This document shows, piece by piece, positions 1 to 13,390 of a stretch of 64,000 bases of DNA. The notes beneath the pieces are model-generated. The model was not told where the DNA came from and did not search any database. It saw nothing but the letters and a program-made list of their open reading frames with translations. Origin of the DNA: Tetragonia tetragonoides (taxonomy: Eukaryota > Streptophyta > Magnoliopsida > Caryophyllales > Aizoaceae); assembly GCA_038025085.1 (NCBI GenBank), contig CM076143.1, positions 51,592,501 to 51,656,500 on the forward strand, given 5' to 3'. Numbering within the stretch: the first letter of the stretch is position 1; each line of letters opens with the position of its first letter. The translations under genes and the position numbers were made by a program.

Positions 1-300
1 GCAATGTAATTATGCACTGCAAGAGTTATGACTTTATGTCTCGTCATGTATTCTTCTGTTTCCATTTGGGTATCCTTAAATAAAATGAAATGAAATGAAA
101 TATCAATAACACCCATGTTGGTATTCTTTAGCATGATAAAGCTTTAGTAAATGGAAGAATTGAATTGAAGGTGGTCGAAATGAAGGCAATGTCTGTCAGA
201 ACTTGATATTATTGTTGTGCAGCATGTGTTCATTTTATCAATAATAACTGAGTATGTCAATTGGAATGGCTGAGCAGGGATTTAAAATCAAGAAAAAGAA
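1..300. other. Upstream flank of the GDPDL gene
   Basis: No open frame or RNA gene is visible. A short AAATG-type repeat lies near 83-103. The stretch probably holds the promoter and 5' UTR of the downstream gene, but I see no decisive TATA box. Confidence 0.4.
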
Positions 301-450
301 ATGATCAAGTATTTGGTGGTTGCATCCCTCTTCATCAACTTGATAACAGCACAAAAGCATCCTCGGAACCCCGCTCCGTCGCAGCCATGGTTGACACTAA
401 ATGGTAAGCTTGAATTTTCTGTTTGCAGCAGAAATTGGTTTGGTTGATTA

Positions 451-486
<36 letters not shown>

Positions 487-3430
487 GATACCATATGGCA
501 GGGCAACGTCCAGCGGTAATAGCAAGGGGAGGGTTTTCAGGATTGTTTCCAGATTCGAGCCGGTTTGGGTACGAGTTTGTGTCCCAAGTGAGCTTGCGAG
601 ATACAATCTTCTTTTGTGATCTGCAATTAACCAAGGATGGCGTAGGCTTCTGTCAGACGGAGTTGAAGCTTGATAATGCAACAAATATAGCCCTGCTATT
701 CCCACAAGGTCAGAAAACGTACACCGTTAATGGCAAAGAGCTTCGTGGATGGTTTGCCCTTGACTATCTTGCTGACGACCTTCTAGCTAACGTTACAAGT
801 AAGTCATACCTTTTCTTGTGTGTGTTCTGTGCCAAATATTAAGACTTCACAGAAAGTAAACATAAAGACTTTCTTTAATTTGCAGCTGTTCAGAACATAT
901 TGACTAGACCAAATGCATTCGATGGCCAACAATTACTCACGGTTGAGGACGTCACTGGGATTACTAAACCACCTCCAAAAGTCTGGTTAAATGTACAGGT
1001 TCGTTACGTTTAATTCTCTGCCTGGCTAATCTTGTTCATTCTCTCATGGTGATGGTCAAGGGATTATTATTCTCTTTCCCCTTTTTCTCATTGTGCTATT
1101 TGGTTTTGGCAGTATGATCTCTTCTATAACCAGCACAGGATCAGCCCAGCATTATACCTTCAGGACCTCAAGTTTGCAGGGATCAATTACATTTCATCTC
1201 CTGAAATCGGCTTCCTCAAAAGCATCGCTGCAAAAGTGGACAAGATCAGGACCAAACTCATTCTCAGATTCCTTGAGCCTGAAGCAGTTGAGCCTACAAC
1301 GAACCAGACCTATGCCGCCATATTGAAAGACCTTGCAGCCATCAAACTCTTTGCTTCGGGCATCCTTGTCCCCAAGACGTATATATGGCCGGTTACTAAG
1401 GACCTCTACTTGTTGCCGCCTACTACTCTTGTAGCTGATGCCCATAAAGAGGGCCTTGAAGTCTATGCTTCTGGCTTCGCCAATGATTTTCCAGGAAGTT
1501 ATAACTACAGTTATGACCCGTCAGCAGAGTACTTGCAGTTTATCGACAATGGCCAGTTCTCTGTCGATGGACTGCTCACTGACTTCCCTCCTACAGCTTC
1601 TGAGGCCGTTGGTAAAAAGATCTTACCGAGAATCTAATTTAATACGCTTTTGAGTTATAGTACTAACCTTAACCTTCATTAATTTCTGTGCAGCCTGCTT
1701 GGCACACAACAAAAATGCTAGCAAGCCTCAGAGTGGTGACAACTTTATCCTAAAATTTCCATCTGCTTGGAAGATAAAGATATATATCCTACAGCAAGCT
1801 TAACATGGGTTTGGTTTTTTTTTTTTGCAGCGACCGCTAGGATAATTTCTCACAATGGCGCTAGTGGAGACTACCCTGGATGTACTGATCTTGCATACGA
1901 AAAGGCAGTCACAGATGGAGCTGACATAATAGATTGTTCAGTTCAGATGTCCAAGGACGGAGTTGCATTTTGCCTGGACACAGCTGACCTTTTGGGAGAT
2001 ACTAATGCCATAACTCTCTTCATGTCTAGATCCTCTACTGTTCCTGAAATCCAACCGAAGAATGGCATCTTTTCTTTTGATCTCACTTGGAGCGAGATCC
2101 AAACCTTGAAACGTGAGCTGCTTAAGACTTCTCTAAGTTTATCATATTCTCATATTTAGCTAGGTAATTTAGAAACAAGAATTGTATGAAAAGACACTTT
2201 AACCCATTTGCAACATTGCCATTTCAGCACAACTGGTAGGTCCATTATCACAGGAATCTGGAGGTTTACCAAGGAATCCAGCACACAAGGACATGGGTAA
2301 ATTCTGGACACTTGCAGAGTTTCTTGATTTTGCCAAGGCCAAGGCAGTTTCCGGAGTCCTAATCAACATACAGGTATGCAGTATTATTACCCCTTGTGAT
2401 ATCATATCACACAACCCTCCTCGCTGTTTAGTATGCAAGAATAAATCATAAATGGTACTTGAACTTCAGAGATTATCGATATGTTTTTTTATAACCAGAA
2501 CGCGGCCTATCTTGCTTCGAAGAAAGGCCTGGACATAGTAGGTGCTGTCACAACTGCCTTGAGCAATGCTACATTTGACAAACAATCCAGCCAAGAAGTC
2601 CTGATCCAATCAGGTGACACATCGGTACTATCTAAGTTTAAGGAATTCCCAACATACCGAAGAGTTTATGACATTGAGGAGGTGATAAGTGACGCACCGA
2701 AGCAATCCTTGGATGAAATCAAGAAGTTTGCGGATGCAGTTGATATCAGGAGGCCTTCCATTTTCAGAAGCACAGGCTTCTTCCTAACCAACTTCACCAA
2801 AGTGGTTGAGCATATGCATGCCGCAAATATTTCCGTACATGTCTCAACCCTATATAATGAGTACACCACCATTGCATTCGACTTCTTTGCTGATCCTATG
2901 ATAGAGCTTGCCACCGTTGTAGAGGGACTCAATGTAGACGCAGTTGTAACAGACTTCCCGGCTACTGCCAATGCCTACATGAGTAAGTCTTATTACGTCC
3001 CCTCTCTATGGTTTGATCCAATGCTATGAAAAAATAGAACCATTATGAGTTTCAATAAATAGAAGATTAGATGTTCTTTACCTAGAGGGTAAAGGGCTCA
3101 AATTGACAGATTCGTCTGTGCTAATGTTTAGGAAGCCCATGCTCAGATCAAAGAAATACCAAGATCGAGTACCCCATAGCTCCAGTTGAGGCTGGGACTT
3201 TGATTGAATTAGCTGCACAAGGCCTTCCACCATTAGCAGCTCCGGCACCAGCTCTTGATGCAGCTGATGTTGTGGACCCACCTCTACCTCCAGTTTCTAA
3301 GACAGAAACCCCTACTTCTGCACCACCAGTTTCTAAGCCGAATAATGCAGTCAGTCAGAGGAGCAACACCAGCCTGTGTCTCTCGCTGCTGGCAGCTCTC
3401 ACTGTTAGCTTGCTCTTTACAGGACACTAA
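301..3430 (+). CDS. GDPDL: Glycerophosphodiester phosphodiesterase-like protein, SHV3/SVL family
   Basis: Complete gene in nine exons: 301-403, 502-798, 886-998, 1113-1611, 1694-1735, 1831-2112, 2228-2373, 2499-2982, 3132-3430. All introns are GT/AG and the join gives 754 residues with no phase error. The start is the ATG before a hydrophobic leader (signal peptide, about residues 1-19). Two tandem GDPD-like domains follow: the first opens with [18 protein letters not shown], the second with [16 protein letters not shown]. In the first, the usual catalytic His of the HRG motif is replaced, as is normal in this family. A proline-rich spacer and a hydrophobic C-terminal tail suggest a GPI anchor at the plasma membrane. 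Family members act in cellulose and pectin organisation of primary walls and in root hairs and guard cells; a true phosphodiesterase reaction is doubtful for many of them. The family call is sure; the exact paralogue is not. Confidence 0.95.
452..488. repeat. (TTG)n microsatellite in GDPDL intron 1
   Basis: About twelve perfect TTG units sit just before the intron 1 acceptor at 501, where they form part of the pyrimidine-rich tract. Homopeptides read from it (poly-Thr, poly-Asn, poly-Gln) are artefacts. Confidence 0.95.
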
Positions 3431-6239
3431 GCTAGTTTTCGAGGCATTCTTGTAACATTGTAAGCTCCATATTCAAGATTGTAATGGACAACAGTTCCTC
3501 GTGTAGAACTTACTTAAAGATGCAGCCTAACCTGATGAATGATAACTGATTCTTATTAAGCTTCTTATATTAGAGTTATTTTGATAATATTGTTAACTAA
3601 GAACATCGGTCAAAGCACTGTGTCATACAACTATGATTACCTAAATCCACGCAGTGAAAAGAGAGAGATAGACTAATTAGAACGCTCTTAGAAATCAAAA
3701 ATGAGTTTCCTCACCAAATAAGCAATTTATGCTGCTGATGAAGATAACTGTCATGGCCCCTCACAACTCGCAAATATTTTCAGTCTGATTCTGTCACAAG
3801 GGAGTATAAATATTATTTTAATACAATTAAAAATGTAAAACTTTAATTCCGGCGCAAGTAAAAGCTCACTATACTATCCCATCTGAAATCAGATATAGAA
3901 TATCAGTTTACCTCAACAGGAGATTTTTTTCAAAGAGTACAAACGACAGAATTTCACTTATACGAATGTCAGAAGTTCACAAATAGCTACCTTTGCACAC
4001 AGCATATGTCAATGCCTTCTATGCACTATGGGTTGCTTTGTAGAATCAGAAATCCGGCTACAGCCTACTCATCTTCAACACCTGCAGAGATGAAAACTCC
4101 AATTTCATGCCTGAGTCGACCACTCCCCAGACTTGCATTTTACATCAGCAAAAACAAAAATGAATCAGAACCTGCTTATGTCAAAATATTTCATTATATA
4201 TATAGTGGACTGTGGACGGCTCATGCATACAGTGAACCTGCTTCTGTCAAAATATACATAGTGAACCTGATAACATGATGTCAAAATATTTCACAATGTG
4301 TTTGTTAACCATGGAAAGTTAAGTTCCCATGGGAAGTGCTAATTCAATGGGAAATATGAATTCATGGGAAGTAGCCAATCTTGTGTGGTTGAACAAAGGA
4401 ATTGCTTTTCATGGGAATTGATGTGGGAAAGTGCTACTTATCTGGGGGGTTTGGTATGCAACTTCCTCCATTTTGGGGAAGTCACTTTCTAGAGGAAGTA
4501 GCTTCTTGTGTATTTTTCTCAACCAAACAAGAGGCAAATTCACAATTCCCAGGAATTAGCACTTTCTGTGTTTTTCAAGTGTCAACCAAACAACCACTAT
4601 TCATATAGTGAACCTGCTTATGTCAAAATATTTCACTTATAAGCATATGCCATGATTATTTAGTGTACTTCGTTTATCCACAGTGAAACCACCCAAAAGC
4701 CATTTCCAAATTTTGTTGGACAAATAGCAACGTATGCAGAAATTACCAACAGCAATAAATCAAAGTACAAAATAAGGTTTGCAAAATTACCTTCGATCAT
4801 AATTGACACAATGAGTTGACTATATAAAAAGACCATTAGAGTCCACAGACTCTATCTAGCAGTCTGGCACTGAATACAATCCCCGGCAAGTCGAGCAAAC
4901 AAATCACACTCTTTCGTACATTCAGACCCTGCCAGTAGCGGGATCAAGACATGGCAGGATTTCCACCTTCTCACAAAGTATGTGATGATGATACCAAGAG
5001 CCTCATAGACTTTCAGGAATCCCCTAATATACATGCATCTACCTATGTATCAGGTTAAAGTATGCTTGGCCATTCAAGCATCTGGGAGTCAGAAATGAGT
5101 ATGACCACTATTTGGCTGAAGGATATGGATCATATCCTTCAAATATGTCGGCTCTTCCTACACCCTTCACCAAATAACCAAATTCTTTTTGAACAAGTGA
5201 TTTCAGGAGTATCCTTTTCCCTAGATCTGCTAGCTGCTCCAACCTGGCATCCTCAGTTCTTGTGCAAACTATTAAAGCCCCTCTTTTAAGTTCCAACTAA
5301 TAGACGATGAAACCTGAGATAGGTACTTCACATGATATAAAAGCAATAAGGAGTAGGTGATCTTGAGTTCAAATTCTAGGAGCACTATTTGCAATAGTGG
5401 GATAATTTAGCACAAGGTATGAAAAGGATATGTACAGCATTCACACATTTAAGCCCAAAGAAAATTCATATAAAGGGACGTATTATAGATAAAATTCATG
5501 TTGGGCGTCACTAATCAACTTGGTTCCTCACATAGACTGTATCACATAATACAGCTCACAAATTATCAATAGATATTTAACCATGCATACGGCAAAATAC
5601 CCACTTTCGTATCCTCTTGCCTGAGTAGTTAATGTCCATCTACGTTGGCAAGAGCAATGAGGAGTCAATATGATTTTTTTAGCCAAGATCACCCTGGCGT
5701 GCCAACTATTCAGCAGACAAAGAAGTCAGAGAGAAGCAAGACCCAAACACCAGATGCAGTTCTGCACCAGAAAATAAATGTAAACAATTATGATAATAGT
5801 TAAATGCAAAGCCAATGAGATCATATTCGTCATGATTCCACCGAATCAGCAAAATGCCAAAATCAGAGCTGCACCGACATGAGCTAAAATCAATTCCTTC
5901 AATCTGAACCCATTACAACGGAGAAGTATCCATTACCTCCTGCATCATGTAGAATTTCAAGCTTTTCCCGAGATTACCTGAAAAAGTAACTGAGCACAAT
6001 ACAAAGTGTAATGGCTGAGTGGGGGATCCATAGTTGGCATGCAAGCACGAGTCTAACTTTAAGAGCCAAAAACAAGATAAGCGCGGTAGGTAGCATGTAA
6101 ACGCATAGGCTAATACAGATCAAGTGTGTAATCTGTTGATGTTAGTATATATCAATCCAAAAGCTAAAAGAAAAGGTGGGAAATCAAGTAATTGGTACCT
6201 GTAAGATACATTACAAAATCCACACTTGCAAGTAACATG
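3431..6239. other. Intergenic DNA 3' of GDPDL
   Basis: No gene recognised. Short open frames at 4852-5034 and 5108-5296 (minus) match no family I know and have no splice partners. A phrase around GAACCTGCTTATGTCAAAAT recurs near 4168, 4232 and 4608. A probable MITE lies within. A tRNA B-box-like stretch near 5361-5378 may be an old SINE. Confidence 0.4.
4296..4596. mobile_element. Probable foldback/MITE-like element
   Basis: The two ends read toward each other as imperfect inverted repeats: GTGTTTGTTAACC at the left, and GTGGTTGTTTGGTTGACAC when the right end is reversed. Both arms share AGTGCTAATTC further in. It lies among short direct repeats of the flanking sequence. I find no clear target duplication, so the superfamily is open. 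Confidence 0.4.
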
Positions 6240-7330
6240 AAGAAAGGAGGGTCAGATTCATCTATCCTTTGTCTTCTTTCTGAAAGGGAGAGGGAAGCAA
6301 TGTCCCATGGCAGCGACAAGCACTAGCCAAAGAAAAAAGAGAATGATCAAATCCCAAGCAGAGGGAGCAACCAACCGCATGACAGCAAGATGAGGAAGAT
6401 CTTCCAGATCCCAGAAACTGTCAGTTAAATGTTTGGCTTCTCCTGGCTCATACCAAACAGGGATATGAGGGTATGTTCGTGTTACTCTCTTTCTTTAATA
6501 AGGCCTCTGCGTCACCCAGCCAATAAACAGTTAAAGTAAGGCTGTGTCTGGTTGGGAGATAAATATATCATTTAGACTAAAGAAAATGTTCTTCCCTTTC
6601 CTTCCCAAAGCCAGGACGTTACAAAAATCATCACTGCTCTTCACCAAAATCGACAACCAACAGACACCACATACCATACACAGATAAACAGGAGAGTTGG
6701 GTTCAAGAGCAAGGTAGGGGAAGAGAGAGACAGTTGGAGGGGGCTGTTATACAGGAGATATGATCATAGGCAGGTTTATCAATATTAAGATCAGATGATG
6801 GGCAGAGCATCGGACAGAGAGTTAAAGAGAGCGGGCATTGGCCGCCAGACAAATGTACACTCAAGTAGTCATTTGCTCTGCCTCAATTTCCCAGCAAAAT
6901 ACTAAAGCAGAAGCTCAGTGAATAGAGAGGTAGCAAAAGGGGCCAAAATCAGACAGTAGAGACCAAGAGAGACAGCTTAAAAAGACATTTTCATCTTCCC
7001 TGGTCACTGATCAACCTCCACACTAGATAATCTACCTCCCATTTGTGTTTCTTTCAGCTTCGCTGCTGCTGACAGATGTGTGTTTGTGTTTGTGTGTGTG
7101 TGTGGTGCGCGCGCGGGGGTTCTTCTTCTTTTCCCCCTTGGTGGGTTGAGGAAGGGTGGTTTATGAGGCAGAAATCATTAGCAGGGGTTGGAAGGGCATG
7201 TCAACAGAGAGGGGCAACCACCCAATGTTGCAAAGACACCCCAGCTCTCTGAATCCGGGGATGAACACAACCCAATCTATCTCCCCTGCCTCCTTCAATT
7301 AATGTGCTCTCAGAGAATAAGACGGGGACT
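6240..7330. repeat. Noncoding module, copy 1 of a duplicated intergenic block
   Basis: This block shares ordered similarity with 8230-9060: the CTCTGCGTCA..CCAGCC region, AAGCCAGGA, GAGCGGGCA, GGAAGGGTGGTTTTA-like, GAGAGGGGCAACCACCC, ACACCCCAGCTCTC, then CCCCTGCCTC. No reading frame is conserved between the copies, so this is not a duplicated coding exon. It may be a duplicated promoter or leader of a lost gene. Confidence 0.6.
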
Positions 7331-7663
7331 TTTTTAGCTTCCAGAAGTTCATATTTTTCCATCCCAAAATACAATAATGAGCAATCCACATTCCCACTAT
7401 CATATTAGTCAAAGATCTTGGCTTAAAATCTGTTATCATCTGCATCATTGCCCTTCCAACTACAAGAGCTCAAAGATAACTTAATGGTTTCGGTATTTTC
7501 CCATTCCTTATTTGTTGAGAAGTCATGTATAAATCCATCTTCAATCATGGTGTAAACAAAAGATTTTCACAAGTTTGTGAGCTCAGACATGATAATGTAT
7601 AGCTGCTTCATATTGGCATGGGACTAAATTTGGAGAGCTGCCTATTAAAAGGCTTCCTCAATC

Positions 7664-7765
<102 letters not shown>

Positions 7766-8229
7766 TGGTGACAACAACAACACTTCCTCCGTCCCAGAAT
7801 AACAGTTTAGTATGTCATCCCAATGCCAGTTTCAGCCAAAGGTTATAGCCATTATCATGTCCATCATCATTGCCCAACAAATCGGAGCTACGTTGAAATC
7901 CAATAAAACAGAAAAGTGGTCATTAGATGGCCCTCTAGTAAGTAGGTAACAGAAAAGAGTGCATGAAGAAGAGAAAAGAGCCAAACACCCACGGGCAAAT
8001 GCAGAAATGCAGATCATTGAAAATACCAAGAGCAATGGAAGAAAATGTTGTGAAGCGTGAGGAAGATAGGCACCATAGCAAATGGAAGCAGTGATTAAAG
8101 TTGAAGATGAAGCATATAGGAATAGGAAAGCACAAAAAATAGAGTAACAAGATTACCAACAGCAAGCATTTGCATCCAGCATAGGACTCTAGTCTTATTT
8201 TGAGTAACAGGAGGCTCAGATTCGATATG

Positions 8230-8577
8230 ACAGCGGAAAGCAGCAGCAAGTTGGTGTGAGTGTGACAGCGGCGGCGACAAGCAGGAGGCGAAGAAAAGGC
8301 AGAGAATTTGATAATGATATGATTATCTCTCTTGCTCTCTCTCTCTCTCTGCGTCAGCCAGCCGATGAACACAACACAACACAACACAACACTTGGCTCT
8401 TTTGTTCACTTTCATTGTTCAAAGCCAGGATGTAGAAGAGAATCATCACAGCCAATTCACAAAAATAAGACAATCAACAGTAACCAGAGAGAGAGAGAGA
8501 GGAAATTAGGGTTTAGGGTTAAAGTTTAGGAATGGGGGGCCGTTTAATGATACTATAAGAAAATCATAGGCACAGAT

Positions 8578-8622
<45 letters not shown>

Positions 8623-8867
8623 GGCAACGGCCCCCCGAGACTGAGACTCCCCAGGCAAAAGATCTCTGCTTTATTTTAGGTTTAGGCCTCATTCCATTTC
8701 TCGGAGAAGGGTACGATGGATGAGATTGAGTAATAATATATGTGATGATCGCTTATTCAACCTCCATTTTAGTAAACATACCCCCATCGAGATCGAGGAC
8801 GAGCACCCACTCACCTCCTTTTCATTTGCCATCATCATCGCTTAATTTCACTTGTTGCTGCTGCTGC

Positions 8868-8919
<52 letters not shown>

Positions 8920-9060
8920 TGTTTGTTTGCATGTGGTTTTCCTTAATGTTTTCGGAAGGGTGGTTTTATGAGAGAGAATGATGAATGATGAGGCAACGGA
9001 GAGGGGCAACCACCCTGAGACACCCCAGCTCTCCCCCTGCCTCAATCCCAAACGCTTTTT
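8230..9060. repeat. Noncoding module, copy 2, with GA microsatellites
   Basis: Second copy of the block at 6240-7330, about 1.9 kb downstream in the same orientation. It has gained two (AG)n runs (8579-8620 and 8871-8917). Its CTGCTGCTG, GTGTGTTTG and GAGAGGGGCAACCACCC landmarks keep the order seen in copy 1. No gene is recognisable. Confidence 0.6.
8579..8620. repeat. (AG)n microsatellite
   Basis: About 21 uninterrupted AG units. A second run of similar length lies at 8871-8917. Confidence 0.97.
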
Positions 9061-9171
9061 GAGTGAGACTGTGAGAGTGAGTGACCTTTTGGTTTTGTAT
9101 TCTTTGTATTTGTCCTTACCACTACATCTATGCTCTACCCTTCATTATTTTAACATTCCCTATCTGCCCCT

Positions 9172-9172
<1 letters not shown>

Positions 9173-9214
<42 letters not shown>
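9173..9214. repeat. Heptamer tandem repeat (CTCAACT)6
   Basis: Six perfect head-to-tail copies of CTCAACT in intergenic DNA. Confidence 0.95.
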
Positions 9215-9890
9215 TTAGTCCCCATAAGCTCTACTGAATAAGCTCCAATTGCATACTGATACTAAAAAGCTCCATCAAAATACTTGTACTCCATTCGCTA
9301 CTTCGCTTCACTACTCTTCTTATCTCCCCACTGCATTACTAGTAAGTAAACACCACCTTAGCGTTAGCGTTACCCACACAAATCACCATCATTCAGTCAC
9401 TTTTTACTTGGCCCTTTACTTTACGCTAATCCTCATACTTACACTTATACTCACTCACTTTCATCCCCAGGGAACGGAAGTCATCAAATAATTATGATAC
9501 ATGTCTCTTTGCACTTGCACACTTCGTTGCACTCAATTCAATAAACCTCCAACTACACAACGCTTATATCTTACACCCCTAACACACATACATGTCATGT
9601 TCCCACCTTCAATTCCACCAACAAACTCCTGTTCTTATTCATTTAGTACACCAATACTGCAACTAACTGGATTGTTGCACCACTCACAGTCACCACTAGG
9701 ATTATGCTTTCCAAAATTCACCAACCCCTTCATTGCCTTTTATTTTCTACAATCAACAAGGATCTTAAAACCTGTGTTGTTTTTTTTTTTTGGTTAGATA
9801 AAACCTGTGTTTTTATCCATTCATATACAGTTGCTGGAATAAGACCATTAACTACTGCCCATCAAAATTACATAACCAATTTATTCCCCA

Positions 9891-10020
<130 letters not shown>

Positions 10021-10250
10021 TCCTTTCCTTATGCATACAACAATTATCAATCTTGTAGCTTGAGCTTCAATGAATAAAACAAATTTTTTGATATCTTATG
10101 CCAAAATCCATCTATACAGCTTCTGCTCCCCTTTGCCGAGAAGCCACTTTATGGGACACTTTCCCACTCAAAGTCACAAAGTAGGTCTCCTGCCAGCCAC
10201 ATACATAATGGATTAGCACATATACATACTAAGCCACCCTCACATAAAAA

Positions 10251-13200
10251 TTAACCAGCACTGACCATTTCTAGCGAGTTTATTCTGTGAAGAAGAAATC
10301 CATCATCATCTTCTCCAGAAGACCTGAGCCAGCATATACGAATAGGAGATTCAGAGGAAAGAGCTTCATTTAAAATTCACAAGTGCAGGGTAACTTGCAA
10401 ATTATAATGAAGTTACTTTAGTCACTTACTTATTCATGGCCACTCTCCCATTGCCAGGCATATGATAACCCCCTTTGCCCATTGGACCAGGGAGCCCTAT
10501 ATATGCTATTCCATTTCTTAGAGCATAGTCGGTGCATCCACGCCTACTCAAGTATGCATTCTGCACGGCAAATACATGGAATCACGTGGATCAATTTCCC
10601 GAATAATCAATTTGAATAGGCAAGAGAATCCAATACCTCTTGCCAATAGTTTCCACAGGTTTAAGACACCAGTACAAGTACTAGAGATTTCTACTTCATT
10701 TCCAAACAGTTTCAACTGCAATAAAATCAATTTAACCATATGGGTAAAGGCACAATTACCACTCCGTAGTTGAGGAAAATTTTGTGTAAAGGTTCATATA
10801 TCCGCTTCATGTTCAGATGATCTGTGCTCCTCTTGCAAGCATCCAATTGCTGCAGTCCAATAACAATACGCCTGGTTTCACACACATCATGATGATGAGG
10901 GAAATCAATCATAAGAATTATTTTGAAAAAAAAAAAGGGTCAGCCAATTGCAGCCAAGTCCGTTTACCAGTGACTATCAGAAGCTTCCAATACTTTTGCA
11001 AGCGATTGCTGTAGTTCATGACTTCTGGTCACATTAGATGAATCCTGGCAGCACATAAGAAGTTGAAAAAAAAATTCCAAAGGTTTTATCAAGTAAATCA
11101 GAGGTTATAATGCTAAAATTAATGATAACAATAAATCTTGAATGCTGCAGAATGCTGAGACTAAACCAGCACATATTAGTAAGCTCAACCTCAGTCACTT
11201 GATCCAGCACATGGATTCAACGGAAATGGAAGTATTGGAACATTAACTTAAAATCAGAGTCCAAAATACAATTACGATGGACATGGAAGGCCGAGTAATA
11301 AATCAAATTACAACGACAGTGGCTAAATCAGGCGGTCTAAGGGGCAGATACCATGAAGTTATCCAAGGGAAAAATAAGTTCACATATACTAGCTAGACAA
11401 GTTCATGGCAATTAACTGCCACAGTGAACAAACACAGGAGAAAGAGAACCCAGGTTATTGGCATGACCTAACAGCTTAAGTTTACCACAAGCAGAAAAGG
11501 AGTTTCCACTAGATGAGGAATGACGTTGGTCCCCAATTCTCCAGTTCTCAGTATTTTTATAGACAATAGTGATACATGCAAGGAAAGAGCAGTGACTGTT
11601 ATTGTTTTGGCCTTGAAACACTGATGCTTTATAGACAGCTTCCCTCTCATAACGAATTGAGGGGAACAGATATGCAAAATAATGACTGTTTGCATTTTAG
11701 TGGTGAAGCACGCACCTGAAGTATGCCAGTATCTATAGCAATGATGTCCAAGGTTTTGCCAAGTGGCAATTCAATCCGCTTCACAAAATCTACATTTTTC
11801 CCTTTTGAAGCTGTTGTTGTATACCTATCAGCGTTATTAATCAGGACAACAAGCTGAATAGGAAAGATGATGGCTTCCAGCAACAACGTAATCATACAGC
11901 TAACAGATAGAACATTTCCAGTAAAGGAACACATTGAAATAGTGTGTGTGTCATGGACTTAGGATAATAACATACCATGGAACTGTCAATAACTGGAAGT
12001 TTGTTGCGTCCTGCAACAAAAAATAAATGTTTTAGTCAATCACACTCGTTACACAAAAATCTGCCAAGACGGCTTGGGATACACTTCCTTCTACATAGCA
12101 GAACACTTCTTAGGCATTTGAAGATAGAATATCCGTGGTAGGGATTCAGGCCTAAATATGGGATAGACTAGGAAAAACTTGCCCGACATGACAGAAGTTA
12201 TCAATATAAATTCTTTAGAAAAAGCTTCAGTGGCCATTCTAACAAGATAGTGAGATCCCCAACAGAGATTATTTGTTCACGCTTACAGTCATTAATTCAC
12301 TGAAACAGTGCCATGAAGAAACAAGGACAATCTCGCCTTGATAAAAGGTACAGTCGGTTTCAGAATAGTAGTATACCTCATAAGCAATTACCAGAGGTAA
12401 TGGTAGGTTTTGGTAATGAAAGATTGGCGTTTTGTAATTTTGTAAAGCATGCACTGTTTGTTGTCTGTAATCTATATGGATGTAAAGGTGAATCAAAGCA
12501 GTTGAGACGTGAGACAATGTCGACATGACTTTAAGCAGTTGAGACAGTGTCAACATGGATCTCAAGCAGTTGATCGAGACAATGTCAATAAGAAGAGTTG
12601 ACATAAGAAACCACACGAGGCCATGACTATGATGAATTTCATAGGACAAGAAGGGAGAGGGGGTTACAAGTATGCCAGACTGACGTTCTTACTTTCTTCA
12701 ATAGAGGATCATTTTCACTGAGCTCAGCAATGTTCAACACGAACTTGGGGTCATATGCCTTCATCACCTTTCCCATCTGCAAGGAAACTAAGGAATATCA
12801 AACTCGTAGAAATTAGGAATGAAATAGTTTAGTAGAAGGAGAAAACAATTTGATGACCAAGCTTAATGCGCACATATTGAGCAATGGTAATGATTTCCAA
12901 GTTCAAAGAGATTCACATTTCCCAGCTAGTGAATTGATTTTGGGCAAAACTTAACAAGACTTGGTCTTTACACAGCTCCTGAATAATTATGTGGGTAACT
13001 CATATTTACCAAGTTGAAGAAGTCGATCTATCAAGGTCTATGTAGGACTAATCAAGGTCTATGTAGGACTAATCCAACTATTATCCAAGGTTTTGATTAA
13101 TTCTGGTAACCAAAACTCAAAAGAAGCTTGCTAATTTAGGAGGGGAATTTCATGAATTGGTTGAGTTTCAAAGCAAATAGCAGGACATTGAAGGCGGGTT

Positions 13201-13339
13201 TCACATCCAAGACTAGAGCAGTTTCTGATAAACACGAAGTCCAAAGACAATAAATGCAGATAATATACAGAAAAGGGTGGGAAAGCATTGCAATTGCGAT
13301 TGCTAATACTAATGTTAATGCTAAGAGAGAAGAAATGGG

Positions 13340-13390
<51 letters not shown>

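Noticed and set aside
5108..5296. 62-codon minus-strand frame resembling a globular protein
   Set aside because: No family recognised, no splice partners and no duplicate; kept as unsupported.
7195..7262. GGGGCAACCACCC..CACCCCAGCTCTC as a miRNA hairpin
   Set aside because: It pairs only over a few short blocks with bulges and matches no conserved plant miRNA that I recall.
8848..9051. Minus-strand frames with Ser/Leu repeats and a GVSGWLPLSVASS-like part
   Set aside because: They come from an AG microsatellite and the duplicated noncoding module; the frame is not kept in the other copy at 7201-7389.
8332..9214. Repeat array as a CRISPR
   Set aside because: The repeats are simple GA and CTCAACT tandems without spacers, in a eukaryotic genome.
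10426..10430. Stop of the phosphatase-like gene at 10426
   Set aside because: The AA|GTAAGT just before it is a strong donor, and splicing to 10323 gives an in-phase extra exon (DGFLLHRINSLEMV); the early stop remains only as an alternative.
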